NCBI GenBank assembly: GCA_029287915.1
Contig: JARFQE010000109.1
Location: 1-48,178, forward strand
DNA: 48,178 nt
Direction: 5' to 3'
Origin: Arenicellales bacterium
GTDB taxonomy: Bacteria > Pseudomonadota > Gammaproteobacteria > BMS3Bbin11
Shown piece after piece: positions 9,637-18,500 of this stretch (position 1 is its first letter; every line of letters begins with the position of its first letter). The notes below the pieces were generated by a model. That model worked only from the letters and a program-made list of their open reading frames with translations, made no database searches and was not told the origin of the DNA. The position numbers and the translations under genes were made by a program.

Positions 9637-11133
9637 ATGCTTATTGATGCAACAGAACTCACTAACGGCGATAGTGTCGAAGCCGATCTTTGTATAGTTG
9701 GAGCAGGGGCTGTAGGAATCGCCATGGCGCTCGAATTTGACGGCTCCAATAAAAAAGTTGTAGTGCTTGAAAGTGGTGGTTTTGAGTTAGAACCCCGCAC
9801 ACAGTCATTATATAAAGGGACTCACGTTGGTCGACCAACCTATCCTCTTGATAGAAACAGATTACGTTTTTTTGGCGGCACGACAAACCACTGGGCCGGC
9901 CATTGCCGTCCCTTTGATGATTTTGATTTTTCAGTACGTGACTGGATCCCGCATAGTGGATGGCCGATTCAATTTAATGATGTGGAGCCCTATATTGAAC
10001 GCACTCAGCAGATACTGGAACTGGGAAAATATGATTACGATTCGCTTGAAGAGTACGCCAGCCAGTTAGGTTTCAAGACGTTGCCACTGGACAGCAGCCG
10101 CCTGATATCAGTAATGAAGCACCAGAGTCCCCCAACTCGCTTTAATACCGCTTACAGAAAGCAGATGAAGGATTCGGAAAATATTTCAGTTTTCCTGCAT
10201 TCAAATGTACTGGAATTGTTAACCAACGAGTCTGCATCGCATATAACCGGGGCCGATGTAGCCTGCATCGACGGACCCAGGTATAAGGTCAGGGCAAAAC
10301 AATTTGTATTAGCCACCGGCGGGCTGGAAAATCCGCGCATCATGCTGTTATCTAACTCAACCGCACCGAACGGACTGGGAAACAGTCGTGGAGTCGTTGG
10401 ACGATATTACACAGATCATATTTTGATACGGCCGGCATTGGATATCTCCCTGTCACGCACAGATCTGGATTTCAGGTTGTATACCGACCTGCATGAGATC
10501 AATGGTGGACTGATGTTTGGCATCATGACTGCAGCCGAGGAACTGACCCGAAAGGAAAAACTAACACGCTTCAGGTTCCATTTATACAATCTCCCACCTC
10601 GGTATGATGTACCGGTAGGGGGGGTGTTTTCAGCTATCGATGAGGCGCCGGAAGTCAGTCCCTTGTCTAAAGAACCAGGTTCCCATATACAGGTTCATAT
10701 GGCGATGGAACCCATTCCTAATCCCGACACCTTTGTTCGTCTGTCGAGCACAGATACAGATCTGTTTGGCCAGAGAAAACTGGAGGTCAACTGGCAGGTT
10801 AGTGATGCTGAACTTGCTAATGCACACCGGGCTGTTGAAATATGTGCGCTGGAATTTGCCCGTATGGGCTTTGGTCGTGCTTATTCACCACTACTGGAAA
10901 ATCCTCATCAATGGCCCTCCACTTTCACTTCAGGCAAACATCACTGCGGAACGACACGTATGTCAGACAGCCCTGACACAGGCGTGGTAGATAGCAATTG
11001 TAAAGTCTTTGATATTGACAACCTGTACGTTACCGGCAGCTCGGTATTTCCAACGATAGGTCATACCAATCCTACCCTTAACCTGATTGCTCTATCACTG
11101 CGCCTCGCAGACCATCTGAAAGAGAAATTGTGA
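9637..11133 (+). CDS. GMC-type FAD-dependent oxidoreductase, large subunit
   Basis: A 498-residue flavoprotein. The N-terminal dinucleotide fold has CIVGAGAVGIAMALE near residues 18-32, followed by FFGGTTNHWAGHCRP, characteristic of membrane-associated sugar or alcohol dehydrogenases of the GMC family. The C-terminal part has HHCGTTRMS, and then DNLYVTGSSVFPTIGHTNPTLNLIAL, the conserved GMC C-terminal signature with the catalytic His/Asn region. It carries no signal peptide. Its stop codon overlaps the start of the next gene, which has a Tat signal, so the pair probably forms a complex exported together. The substrate is not predictable; a polyol or sugar acid is likely. The ATG at 9637 is preferred to upstream TTG at 9580. 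Confidence 0.85.
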   Translation: MLIDATELTNGDSVEADLCIVGAGAVGIAMALEFDGSNKKVVVLESGGFELEPRTQSLYKGTHVGRPTYPLDRNRLRFFGGTTNHWAGHCRPFDDFDFSVRDWIPHSGWPIQFNDVEPYIERTQQILELGKYDYDSLEEYASQLGFKTLPLDSSRLISVMKHQSPPTRFNTAYRKQMKDSENISVFLHSNVLELLTNESASHITGADVACIDGPRYKVRAKQFVLATGGLENPRIMLLSNSTAPNGLGNSRGVVGRYYTDHILIRPALDISLSRTDLDFRLYTDLHEINGGLMFGIMTAAEELTRKEKLTRFRFHLYNLPPRYDVPVGGVFSAIDEAPEVSPLSKEPGSHIQVHMAMEPIPNPDTFVRLSSTDTDLFGQRKLEVNWQVSDAELANAHRAVEICALEFARMGFGRAYSPLLENPHQWPSTFTSGKHHCGTTRMSDSPDTGVVDSNCKVFDIDNLYVTGSSVFPTIGHTNPTLNLIALSLRLADHLKEKL

Positions 11134-11564
11134 TGAAAGCTGCAACTGCCTTAAGCCGTCGCGGGTTTTTAAAAGTCACCTCGTATTCGGCACTGCTGAC
11201 GATGGTGACAGTGATGACAGCCGGTTGCAGCCCTGATAAAAATGATCTTCATATCATTGCACAACGCCTCATCGCACTGCTAAGTCATCCGGAAAGAGCA
11301 CGTGAGCTGGGTGCAATGTATAATGCCCAGTTAACAGAATCCGTGCAACCTTCCCACGAGGAACTGACCCGGCAACTACTTGCTGTGCTGGGATTTGATC
11401 CGGGAATAGTTACGAATCACTCACTGGATACATTGGAGGCGCGCTTTCGCCAGCAGGTGCGGCAGGATTTTGATGATGAAAATATAGTGATAGTGAAAGG
11501 CTGGATGCTGTCGAAGACCGAAATCATGTTGTGCTCGCTCGCCGCTATTTCTACTGATAGCTGA
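11133..11564 (+). CDS. Small Tat-exported lipoprotein subunit paired with the GMC oxidoreductase
   Basis: A 143-residue protein. A Tat motif SRRGFLKV lies at residues 8-15 and a lipobox TAGC gives an acylated cysteine at residue 32. The mature part has helices beginning DKNDLHIIAQRLIALLSHPERARELG, resembling small subunits of gluconate or fructose dehydrogenases. In those systems the small subunit supplies the export signal for the flavin subunit, which lacks one. The TGATG overlap with the preceding stop indicates translational coupling. No cytochrome c subunit follows, so the electron acceptor is unknown. Confidence 0.75.
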   Translation: MKAATALSRRGFLKVTSYSALLTMVTVMTAGCSPDKNDLHIIAQRLIALLSHPERARELGAMYNAQLTESVQPSHEELTRQLLAVLGFDPGIVTNHSLDTLEARFRQQVRQDFDDENIVIVKGWMLSKTEIMLCSLAAISTDS

Positions 11565-11716
11565 TATCTGTATAGCTATAGACAATTGACGGTTGCAGGA
11601 TTTTTTCGTACAGGCTGCAGCAAATTCTCCAAAACTGGTCAATAGGCGCGAGCTGGCGTTGAAATTGAACGGGAACGATTAAGATATCAATACTAGATAA
11701 CGAATATATTAAACAC

Positions 11717-12043
11717 ATGCGCAATATAACCCTTATTTCACTCCTTCTCGCGCTGGCAGCCGGTGCCGTGTTGTGGCAAAAACTGCTAGTGAAGAACACA
11801 CCAGAGCGGTTACTCGAACCTGCTGAATACTCGTCGACGATAAACGAGAGTGAGAAAAGCGAAGAAGGGTATAGCGGTGAGTGCGAGGAACCATACGCAG
11901 GGGCTTCTGAATGTGACTCTTCGAACGAGAACGCGGAGCAGGATGAAATGACAGAGCAACGTCGCCGTGCCCATGACACCATGATGAAATCCTTCGATAA
12001 TAAATACGATAAATACAGGGATCAGCTCGACGGCAAGATGTGA
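11717..12043 (+). CDS. Unknown small membrane-anchored acidic protein
   Basis: A 108-residue protein with an N-terminal hydrophobic segment (residues 4-24) that could be a signal anchor or signal peptide. The rest is strongly acidic and serine-rich, with two cysteines spaced as CEEPYAGASEC. The C-terminal third is charged and helical (EQRRRAHDTMMKSFDNKYDKY). No ribosome site is obvious upstream of the ATG. The function is unknown. It lies 150 bases after the GMC/Tat pair, so it may or may not belong to that unit. Confidence 0.55.
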   Translation: MRNITLISLLLALAAGAVLWQKLLVKNTPERLLEPAEYSSTINESEKSEEGYSGECEEPYAGASECDSSNENAEQDEMTEQRRRAHDTMMKSFDNKYDKYRDQLDGKM

Positions 12044-12075
12044 ATCAACCGAATTCTTGTAAATTTGTACACAAT

Positions 12076-12097
12076 CCTTATATGTACCTTATATGTA
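12076..12097. repeat. Tandem 11-bp direct repeat
   Basis: Two exact copies of CCTTATATGTA sit head to tail, at 12076-12086 and 12087-12097. The 11-base period is about one helical turn. It lies about 100 bases upstream of the small ORF and Cas6 pair, in front of which it could act as a binding site; it may also be a chance duplication. Confidence 0.8.
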
Positions 12098-12132
12098 TAC
12101 TGAATATAAACTGATGTATATCCTTAGTCTTG

Positions 12133-12151
12133 TCATGCTTTATCAGCATGA
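12133..12151. repeat. Perfect 7-bp hairpin
   Basis: The arms TCATGCT (12133-12139) and AGCATGA (12145-12151) pair perfectly around a TTATC loop. No T-tract follows, so it is not a typical terminator. It sits 48 bases upstream of the ATG at 12200 and could be a leader hairpin or operator. Confidence 0.5.
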
Positions 12152-12199
12152 TGAAGGTTTAGAATAGGTCCAGGTAAATAGCTGACGTGGAATTTTGCA

Positions 12200-12388
12200 A
12201 TGTTGTGGTTAAGTGAAGTGTTGTTACAGCACCATGAACTGGCATCTTTTGATGACTTGGTCAGAGTGGTGCGGAACGGTGGTGGGAAGGGTGAAATGTT
12301 TTTCCGCATGGATGTCAAACCTCCTTTCAGTGATACCCCAGAAAACTGGGAAGAATTGCTGGAAGCATCATTTACTTCCAGAGGCTGA
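12200..12388 (+). CDS. Small unknown protein upstream of the Cas6-like gene
   Basis: A 62-residue protein that ends one base before the start of the Cas6-like gene, indicating a coupled pair. The sequence (LQHHELASFDDLVRVVRNGGGKGEMFFRMDV, in two parts: the helix to VRVV, then a basic glycine-rich turn) has no motif I recognise. The tail PPFSDTPENWEELLEASF is acidic and helical. The ribosome site is weak. Tight linkage and reasonable composition argue that it is real, but no function can be assigned. Confidence 0.5.
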   Translation: MLWLSEVLLQHHELASFDDLVRVVRNGGGKGEMFFRMDVKPPFSDTPENWEELLEASFTSRG

Positions 12389-12389
12389 T

Positions 12390-13070
12390 ATGTACTGGAC
12401 TGAAGATTCAGATAAAGACACCAAGCTCAAGGTTCCCGATAATATCGTCGACCTCAGCTTTAAACTCGACTGCAAGTGTTTACCGAATGACCATGCCTGG
12501 GAGTTGAGTCAGGCAGTACAGCAGATGTTACCCTGGATTGCTGATGAGCCACGGGCAGGCATCCATCAGATTCATGGTGCAGAATCAATGAATGGCTGGA
12601 TCAGGCCTGAGCAGCCGGATGCTCTAATACACCTGAGCAGGCGATCAAAAATGACGCTTCGTGTGCCTGGCGAACTTGTTGGTAAAGCGCTTGAATTAGA
12701 AGGAACAACATTAAATATCTCAGGTAACGTACTGAAAATTGGTAAGGCGATGGCTAAATTGTTAAGTTTGTACGAGGTCCAGTTTTCGCGTTATGTGATC
12801 GCTCGTGCAGATATGGATGAAGAGCAATTTCTGCAGCAGGCGGCCGATGAGCTAACAGAAATGAATATTCCTGCAAGGAAGTTGCTTAGCGGTAAAAGCC
12901 AGGCTTTTACAACTCCTGACGGTGACTTTACCACCAGAAGTCTTATGGTCGCTGACCTCGAGCCTATGGAAGCCATCAGGCTGCAGGAAACCGGCATAGG
13001 TGAGGGACGTTTGCTGGGCTGTGGTCTATTTGTTCCACACAAGGGTATCAAGCACGCTAAACAATCCTGA
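12390..13070 (+). CDS. Cas6-like RNA endonuclease, Cmx6 (type I-MYXAN) family, orphan
   Basis: A 226-residue protein. It has the layout I recall for Cmx6: VDLSFKLDCKCLPNDHAWELS at the start, EEPRAGIHQIHG-like PRAGIHQIHGAESMNGWIRP near residues 52-72, LIHLSRRSKMTLRVP, and the C-terminal Cas6 glycine-rich motif GIGEGRLLGCGLFVP. The Cas6 family cleaves CRISPR precursor RNA. The ATG at 12390 follows GAGG; the frame extends upstream to 12213 but overlaps the small gene there, and that extension does not look like the family. No cas genes and no repeat-spacer array are in this window, so its role here is unclear. It may process other RNAs or serve a distant array. Confidence 0.7.
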   Translation: MYWTEDSDKDTKLKVPDNIVDLSFKLDCKCLPNDHAWELSQAVQQMLPWIADEPRAGIHQIHGAESMNGWIRPEQPDALIHLSRRSKMTLRVPGELVGKALELEGTTLNISGNVLKIGKAMAKLLSLYEVQFSRYVIARADMDEEQFLQQAADELTEMNIPARKLLSGKSQAFTTPDGDFTTRSLMVADLEPMEAIRLQETGIGEGRLLGCGLFVPHKGIKHAKQS

Positions 13071-13296
13071 CGATAATTTTTATATCTGGATTAAACAGAT
13101 TAATTGACGAGAGTTGCCTACTATTCGACAATATTACCGTTTAGTAATATTTAACTGCTTAAATGAACAGAGTAGATGAAGACTATTGAGGCATATTCAC
13201 TCGGGCTAGCCCGTTTGGGATATGGCGAATCTGGCTTTATCCAGCTATATTCCCGCTACGATATTATCTAATTATTTCCTCACCGGAGAAGATCGA

Positions 13297-13500
13297 ATGA
13301 GCACTAAACAGGAAAAAATCCAGAAAATGCTGGAAATGCAAAAGAAATTCATCGAAAACGAACACGCCAATGGTTTCGATGCTAAAGCGTACTACACCCC
13401 TGATTCAGGTGACGTCCTGGACGGATATATTGATACCTACAATGATATTGCCGTGGATGTGATGAATGATGCTCACAAAGAACGTGGATCTAAGCGGTAA
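13297..13500 (+). CDS. Small conserved-looking unknown protein
   Basis: A 67-residue hydrophilic protein. The ATG at 13297 follows GGAGA at a suitable distance; an in-frame start at 13222 would add an unrelated leader. The first part (TKQEKIQKMLEMQKKFIENE) is a charged helix, and the second has acidic turns (YTPDSGDVLDGYIDTYND). A textbook terminator follows immediately. I recall similar short proteins in sulfur-oxidising gammaproteobacteria but cannot name a family or function. Confidence 0.7.
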   Translation: MSTKQEKIQKMLEMQKKFIENEHANGFDAKAYYTPDSGDVLDGYIDTYNDIAVDVMNDAHKERGSKR

Positions 13501-13521
13501 TAGAAATATAAATATCTAATC

Positions 13522-13545
13522 AAAGGCCGCATATGCGGCCTTTTT
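13522..13545 (+). terminator. Rho-independent terminator
   Basis: The stem AAAGGCCGC (13522-13530) pairs with GCGGCCTTT (13535-13543) around an ATAT loop and runs into a T-tract. It closes the small gene just upstream and also lies before the converging dioxygenase gene. Confidence 0.9.
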
Positions 13546-13587
13546 GCATTTATTAGATATTACTCTTTAGCATTAGTCGTCGGCTTT

Positions 13588-14259
13588 TTATATTTCTGCC
13601 CACATTCTAACGAGATTGATATAGCTGGTGCTGACTTTCTGCGTTACCGAGCTCTCAGGATCGCTAGTTATCAATTCATCCCGTGCCTGGCTGAGGTTAT
13701 AAAGCAACTCCCGCTTTCCAGCGTCCCGAATCATGCTCTGTGCCCAGGTCACCGCTACCATGCGGACACCGCTGGTGACTGGTTGTATCTGGTGCAGGCT
13801 ACCAGAGGGATAAAGTATAGCGTCCCCGGCAGGAAGCTTGTTTATGACTTCCCCATACTGGGTTGTGATCTTAAGTTCGCCGCCTTCGTATTCATCGGGT
13901 TCGTTCAGGAACACGGTAATCGATACATCGGTTCGGTAGGTATCGCCGCTACCCATGACTGGATCATCAACGTGGCTGCCATACTGATTGCCGGGCCTGT
14001 AGCGTGCGTAGAACGGTGCCGCGATACGATGCGGCAGAACACCATATTTATAAACTGGATGATTTACCAGCTGTCCCATGACAATGTTATTGAGCCTTGC
14101 CATATCGGGGTGGTTCTGCGGCAGTTCTTCATTGCTCTTAACTTTAACTGCCTCTTTACCCGCAGACAGCTTGCCATCGATAAAGTCAGCGGAGTCGAGA
14201 ATTCCCCTGACAATTGCCAGTTTGTCTGATGGAATGAGCGCCTTGATGCGTAGTAACAT
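13588..14259 (-). CDS. Fe(II)/2-oxoglutarate-dependent dioxygenase, PKHD-type (PiuC/YbiX family)
   Basis: A 223-residue oxygenase. The iron ligands are visible as H96-x-D98 (GSHVDDP) and H156 (SGSLHQIQPV), and the 2-oxoglutarate-binding arginine is R166 (GVRMVAVTW). YARYRPGNQYGSHVD and the C-terminal helical part (ELLYNLSQARDEL) are typical of PiuC/YbiX. The physiological substrate of the family is not known with certainty; some members lie beside TonB-dependent iron-uptake genes, but none is adjacent here. It stands alone on the minus strand. A second, unrelated 2OG oxygenase is found at 19060-19665. Confidence 0.9.
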   Translation of the reverse strand: MLLRIKALIPSDKLAIVRGILDSADFIDGKLSAGKEAVKVKSNEELPQNHPDMARLNNIVMGQLVNHPVYKYGVLPHRIAAPFYARYRPGNQYGSHVDDPVMGSGDTYRTDVSITVFLNEPDEYEGGELKITTQYGEVINKLPAGDAILYPSGSLHQIQPVTSGVRMVAVTWAQSMIRDAGKRELLYNLSQARDELITSDPESSVTQKVSTSYINLVRMWAEI

Positions 14260-14294
14260 AAGCCATTGTTAATTTTTCTATAAAGTGAAGCCTA

Positions 14295-14624
14295 ATGATA
14301 CTGAAAGTTTTTCTTGAAGACCAAACCTATCCAGTTGAGATCCCTGATTCTATTGTGACGGACGCAGAAGAATTCTTCAGTTTCCTGGATAATGACATGG
14401 ACAAAGGCTGGCAAATGAGCCAGATATGGGTGGAAAAGCCGGATACCCACCAACGTTGTCAGATCGTTGCAGATAGAATACTTACCGCCATTAATAACGA
14501 CGATCAAAAAACTGGCGTTATGATGTCTGCCTATATTCTGAATCGGATGCCCGGCACCACTGAATTGCATTTATCTGTCAGTGGTGACATGAGTGAACAT
14601 GTCATATCTGGGGATGAAAACTGA
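14295..14624 (+). CDS. Unknown conserved-looking small protein
   Basis: A 109-residue soluble protein beginning MILKVFLEDQTYPVEIPDSI. It has alternating strands and helices and the segment EFFSFLDNDMDKGWQMSQIWVE, but no motif that I can name. It is divergent from the dioxygenase by 35 bases and its stop overlaps the likely CTG start of the GIY-YIG gene, so the two are probably translated together. I recall similar proteins in sulfur-oxidising gammaproteobacteria, without a function. Confidence 0.65.
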   Translation: MILKVFLEDQTYPVEIPDSIVTDAEEFFSFLDNDMDKGWQMSQIWVEKPDTHQRCQIVADRILTAINNDDQKTGVMMSAYILNRMPGTTELHLSVSGDMSEHVISGDEN

Positions 14625-14902
14625 AACCAGCAGCTAAAAGCTGGAATATCTATATCGTGCGGTGTTGTGACAATAGTCTCTATACCGGAATCACAAATGA
14701 TATAGAAGCCCGGCTTTCACAGCACAATGAAGGCAAGGGTGCAAAATACACGCGTTCCAGATGCCCGGTCGAGCTTGTCTACACTGAGTGTGCCGGCAAT
14801 AAAAGTGATGCCCTTCGACGTGAAATCGAGATTAAAAGGATGAATGCTTCGCAAAAACGCAGGCTGGTTTCTAAAGCGGCATTAAACAGAAAGAGACTCT
14901 GA
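14621..14902 (+). CDS. GIY-YIG domain protein (UPF0213/YhbQ type), probable CTG start
   Basis: A single-domain GIY-YIG protein of about 93 residues. The motif is WNIYIVRCCDNSLYTGIT, with IEARLSQHNEGKGAKYT and ALRREIEIK following. The first ATG-like start in frame is GTG at 14657, but that would remove the WNIYIV strand, which is half of the catalytic motif. Upstream in frame there is only CTG at 14621, with GGGG about ten bases before it and overlapping the previous stop codon, so I propose CTG as the start. The family resembles structure-specific nucleases; its cellular role is not well known. Confidence 0.8.
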   Translation: MKPAAKSWNIYIVRCCDNSLYTGITNDIEARLSQHNEGKGAKYTRSRCPVELVYTECAGNKSDALRREIEIKRMNASQKRRLVSKAALNRKRL

Positions 14903-14915
14903 AATCTAAACAAAT

Positions 14916-15449
14916 ATGAATAATTCCGAACAACATGCCAATCGCAGAATCGGAAAATGGATGATATTTTCAGCCTGGTTGCTGGGCTTTGCCATGTTGT
15001 TGTGGTATTTCAATTTTTTTCTCGATAATGAGCAAAATCCCAACCAGTCCGTCTATAGCAGGATTGATGAAACGGGTAAGACTGAAGTCATTCTAAAGCG
15101 TAACCGCTATGGGCACTATGTTAGTAATGGTAAAATCAACGACAAGATAGTGCAGTTTATGCTCGATACAGGAGCAACGGATGTGGCTATTCCTGGCAGA
15201 GTTGCTGAAGAGCTGGCTCTACGCAGGGGGCCAGAAAAAAAATATAGAACGGCGAATGGAATGGTGACAGCCTATTCAACGGTACTGGACTCAGTTTCGA
15301 TTGGCCCTATCGAAGTTCGCGATGTCAGAGCAAGTATTAACCCGGCATTAAAAGGCAAGGAAATCCTTCTCGGCATGAGTGTTCTAAAACGCATTGAATT
15401 CACACAGCGTGGCGACACATTGATACTAAGACCTTTTAGTGATCACTAG
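14916..15449 (+). CDS. Membrane-anchored retropepsin-like aspartic protease (TIGR02281 family)
   Basis: A 177-residue protein with one N-terminal membrane segment (residues about 14-36) and a periplasmic domain. The active-site motif DTGAT lies at residues 84-88 in FMLDTGATDVAIP, and ILLGMSVLKRIEFTQRGDTLIL is the closing part of the fold. This matches the clan AA, TIGR02281 family of single-domain retropepsin-like proteases. Target proteins are unknown. It starts 13 bases after the GIY-YIG gene, so the three genes from 14295 probably form one unit. Confidence 0.85.
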   Translation: MNNSEQHANRRIGKWMIFSAWLLGFAMLLWYFNFFLDNEQNPNQSVYSRIDETGKTEVILKRNRYGHYVSNGKINDKIVQFMLDTGATDVAIPGRVAEELALRRGPEKKYRTANGMVTAYSTVLDSVSIGPIEVRDVRASINPALKGKEILLGMSVLKRIEFTQRGDTLILRPFSDH

Positions 15450-15496
15450 TTTATCAATAATACCCATACCCTAACATTAAGGCGGATCAGCACCAC

Positions 15497-15528
15497 TATT
15501 TTAATGATAGCTGCTGGTTATTAAAATA
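15497..15528. repeat. Perfect AT-rich inverted repeat in the leader of the large gene
   Basis: The arms TATTTTAAT (15497-15505) and ATTAAAATA (15520-15528) are perfect complements around a 14-base loop. The repeat ends 17 bases before the ATG at 15545 and next to its GGAG ribosome site. It could be an operator for a dimeric regulator or a mRNA hairpin that tunes translation. Confidence 0.6.
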
Positions 15529-15544
15529 ATTTACTGGAGTCAAT

Positions 15545-18500
15545 ATGGATTTTAAACGTTCCATAGGCCTGATACAGCCAAATGAGATCTATGACGAAAA
15601 AGAACGTCGTAACAAGCTACAGCTTTATATCAATCTGAAACTCGCATCATCCGGGCAACCTATTGTCGCAGGGGAAAACGAGGATTTTCTAAATACAGCG
15701 CAGGATTTATTAAAAAGTTATCGGGAAAAAAACCGCCTGATGACGGATTATTTGTGTCCCTCAGACCAGAGGATACAGTCATTTCTGGAACGTTATCTGT
15801 CTGATTTACCGGCACAGGAGATTCCGCGCCTACCCGCCATGACCTTTGTTCTTGACCGACATGGAGTGTCCAGGGAGTTATCAATTCCATTAGGTGAAGA
15901 TGAATTCCACTCTGACATTGTCAATAGTTATCGGGTGAAACAGGGGGTACTGCATAACCCTGCCAGCGATCGGCGCACAACAGAAGGTTCATTTCATATA
16001 GCAGAAGGTGGTTTGCCAATTCCAGGTGACAAGAAGGCTGTACCAATGGCAACCTTTGCGCAGCTTTTAAAACAGGCTTTATCACCGCCTGATGAATTGC
16101 TCAAGATACCTTTCACTGCAAACCTTGATAATTCAGCAAAAATGTTTGTCTCTTTGCTGTTGCGCCCGGTTGTCTGCCCTGAAGTACCGATGCAGGATGT
16201 TGAGAAAAACATGGAGATCCGTTTCTTCGCACCCGGCAACCTGGTCAGCAACCTGGATTTTGTAGAGTCTATCTTTGGCAATGGCGGGAATCCATTTCTT
16301 GCCGAGTTTGATGCCGGCCTTGATGTTACACACTGGACGGGCCATACCGGCTGCGTCATTCTCGCACCACACCTGACTCAATTTTCAAAGAAAGCGGTTG
16401 GTCTGCCACACTACAAAGATGCGACCTCACGGCAACGTGCAGAGGGTATGTGCTGGCAGCATGAGAACGAACTGTATAACAATGGTATGCCATTTAAGAT
16501 CACCGCACGTGATGAAAGCGGCGTTATCGTGACTGTACTTGCCGATAATTATTATGGTTACTGCAAAAAAGAGGTGAAAACGCAGATCAGTTTTTCTACC
16601 AATCTCTTTGGTATGGCTGAAGAAGAGCATGCCGGAGGAGCGCTGGCATTTCCGCGTCGCAATCATGGTATCGAATTTGGCGCAGACTCCAGTACACGTG
16701 AACCCGGCTACAGATTTGAAGATGTGGTTGAGCGCTATGGCGAGATCATGGATATTCAGCCCGAGGGTTATGCTATAGATAAAAAGTATCCCGAGGTCGT
16801 TTATGTGCCGCAGGATTTACGTATGGATCTCGAGGAGCAAACCATTCGATGGGATATTTTTGGCGAACCCAAAACTATACGGCTGCAGCCGGGTAAAACC
16901 TATATTCAACCCAATGGCTATAAGATTGAGATGCAGAAACACCCCAGTGCGCCATCCTGGCGGCTGATCGGCACTGATCCTGAAGGAACGCTGTGTCACA
17001 AACCCTGTACCGTTTCCGGTGGAGGAAAATCTGAAATCTCCAAATCTATCGACGATACAGTTATCTATGGTCCATTGTTTGTAGATGATCTGCAGACTGA
17101 TCTTGACCGTGTAGAAGAGATATATAGAAAAGACTATAGCGATCGTTTCAGACCAGGCTTTGAAGCTGAAGACAGGGATCCATCACGGAGATTAATCAGT
17201 TCGTCGAGAAGTCTTGGCTCTGTCATCAAATTACTCACACCATCACCCAGTTACACGGATGAATACAACGAATGGCTTGCTACAATCCCGCCAAGAATTC
17301 TCGCGCTGGTTTTTATAATTAAACGCTTTTACCGTGATTCCTGGGGTGATAAATGGCGTGATTACATCACCGTTGATGCAATTGATGGGGCAGCGGGTCA
17401 TGAAATAAAGATGTACGACCGGCGCATAATAGCCTCTTATCTCCGCATGGGTTTTGATGAGGCAGGGAAGTGGCGGATTTTTAAGGTCAGGCAGGATTTT
17501 ATTGCCGCAGAAAAAATACAGAAAGAAGATGATATAACAGCCTCAGTAGTCGTGCCACTCAGTTCTCTGCAAGGTTGTCTGCACAGCCTGACAGGAGAGA
17601 ACAGCGTCAAACTGGTGTCAAATTGCGAATATCGGCTGTTTCAGCGACCCGATGATGCAATTACTCCTGGTTTCGACACGCAGGCGGAATCAGATATAGC
17701 AAAAGCAGGAAACTTCCTGGCTAATTATGAACCGCTTCATGGTGAGCAACTGGTAAAAGTGGTCGAGGATGTCCTGACCTTTGATAACTATTCAGAGCCG
17801 ATGAAGAAACGCTTGCTTGATGCCTATGAGGAAGCGACAGGCTATGTTGTTTCATCAGCACACCCGAGGCTCGTGGATGGAAAGCCAAGCAAAAATCCAA
17901 GATATCTACAGACTCGTCAGGATCTTGTAGAACCAGTGCGCAGCTATGTCGCTGAAATGGGTTCGCGTTTTCACCGCAGATTGTCACTTCAGCAGCCTCT
18001 TTGTTATCCGGTTGATGCTGTATTGACGGGACGTCGCAACAACCCTCCTGAGCCAGGTATCCGGCCACTGGCAGTTTATAATCCCATCCATTATCAGGAA
18101 CTGCCTGAACTGTTCATGGATTTTATCTGTAGTCTGACAGGCAAGTCGCCATCGACTACAGGGGCGGGCAGTGAAGGTGCCCTGACAAAGGGGCCATTCA
18201 ATGCATTACGGCCCACCGTTGATCTTAACAATGCACTGGTTTCCTATATACTGACAGGTTATGCCGGCTACTCAAGCTCCGCCGGTCATATTGGTCCTGA
18301 TGTCAGGGTTGATCATGATGTTAGCCTGCTGATACCGGAAATCTGGTCTCGTTTGTCAGAGGATGAGCGTAAACCTGAAGTGATGATTGAAAAAGGCTAC
18401 CTGGAGCCACTAAAAGACTTTGATTACAAGGGCAGTACTGTGCTGGCAAGCCGGCTTGGCTACCGCATAACCAATCGTTTCGTGCATGGCTTGCTCGGTA

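Noticed and set aside
11551-11982. 143-codon minus-strand frame
   Set aside because: It is antisense to the small acidic gene and is rich in Ser/Arg from reverse reading of an acidic sequence.
12390-13070. CRISPR-Cas locus
   Set aside because: I found no regularly spaced repeat in the window and no other cas gene, so the Cas6-like gene alone is not called a locus.
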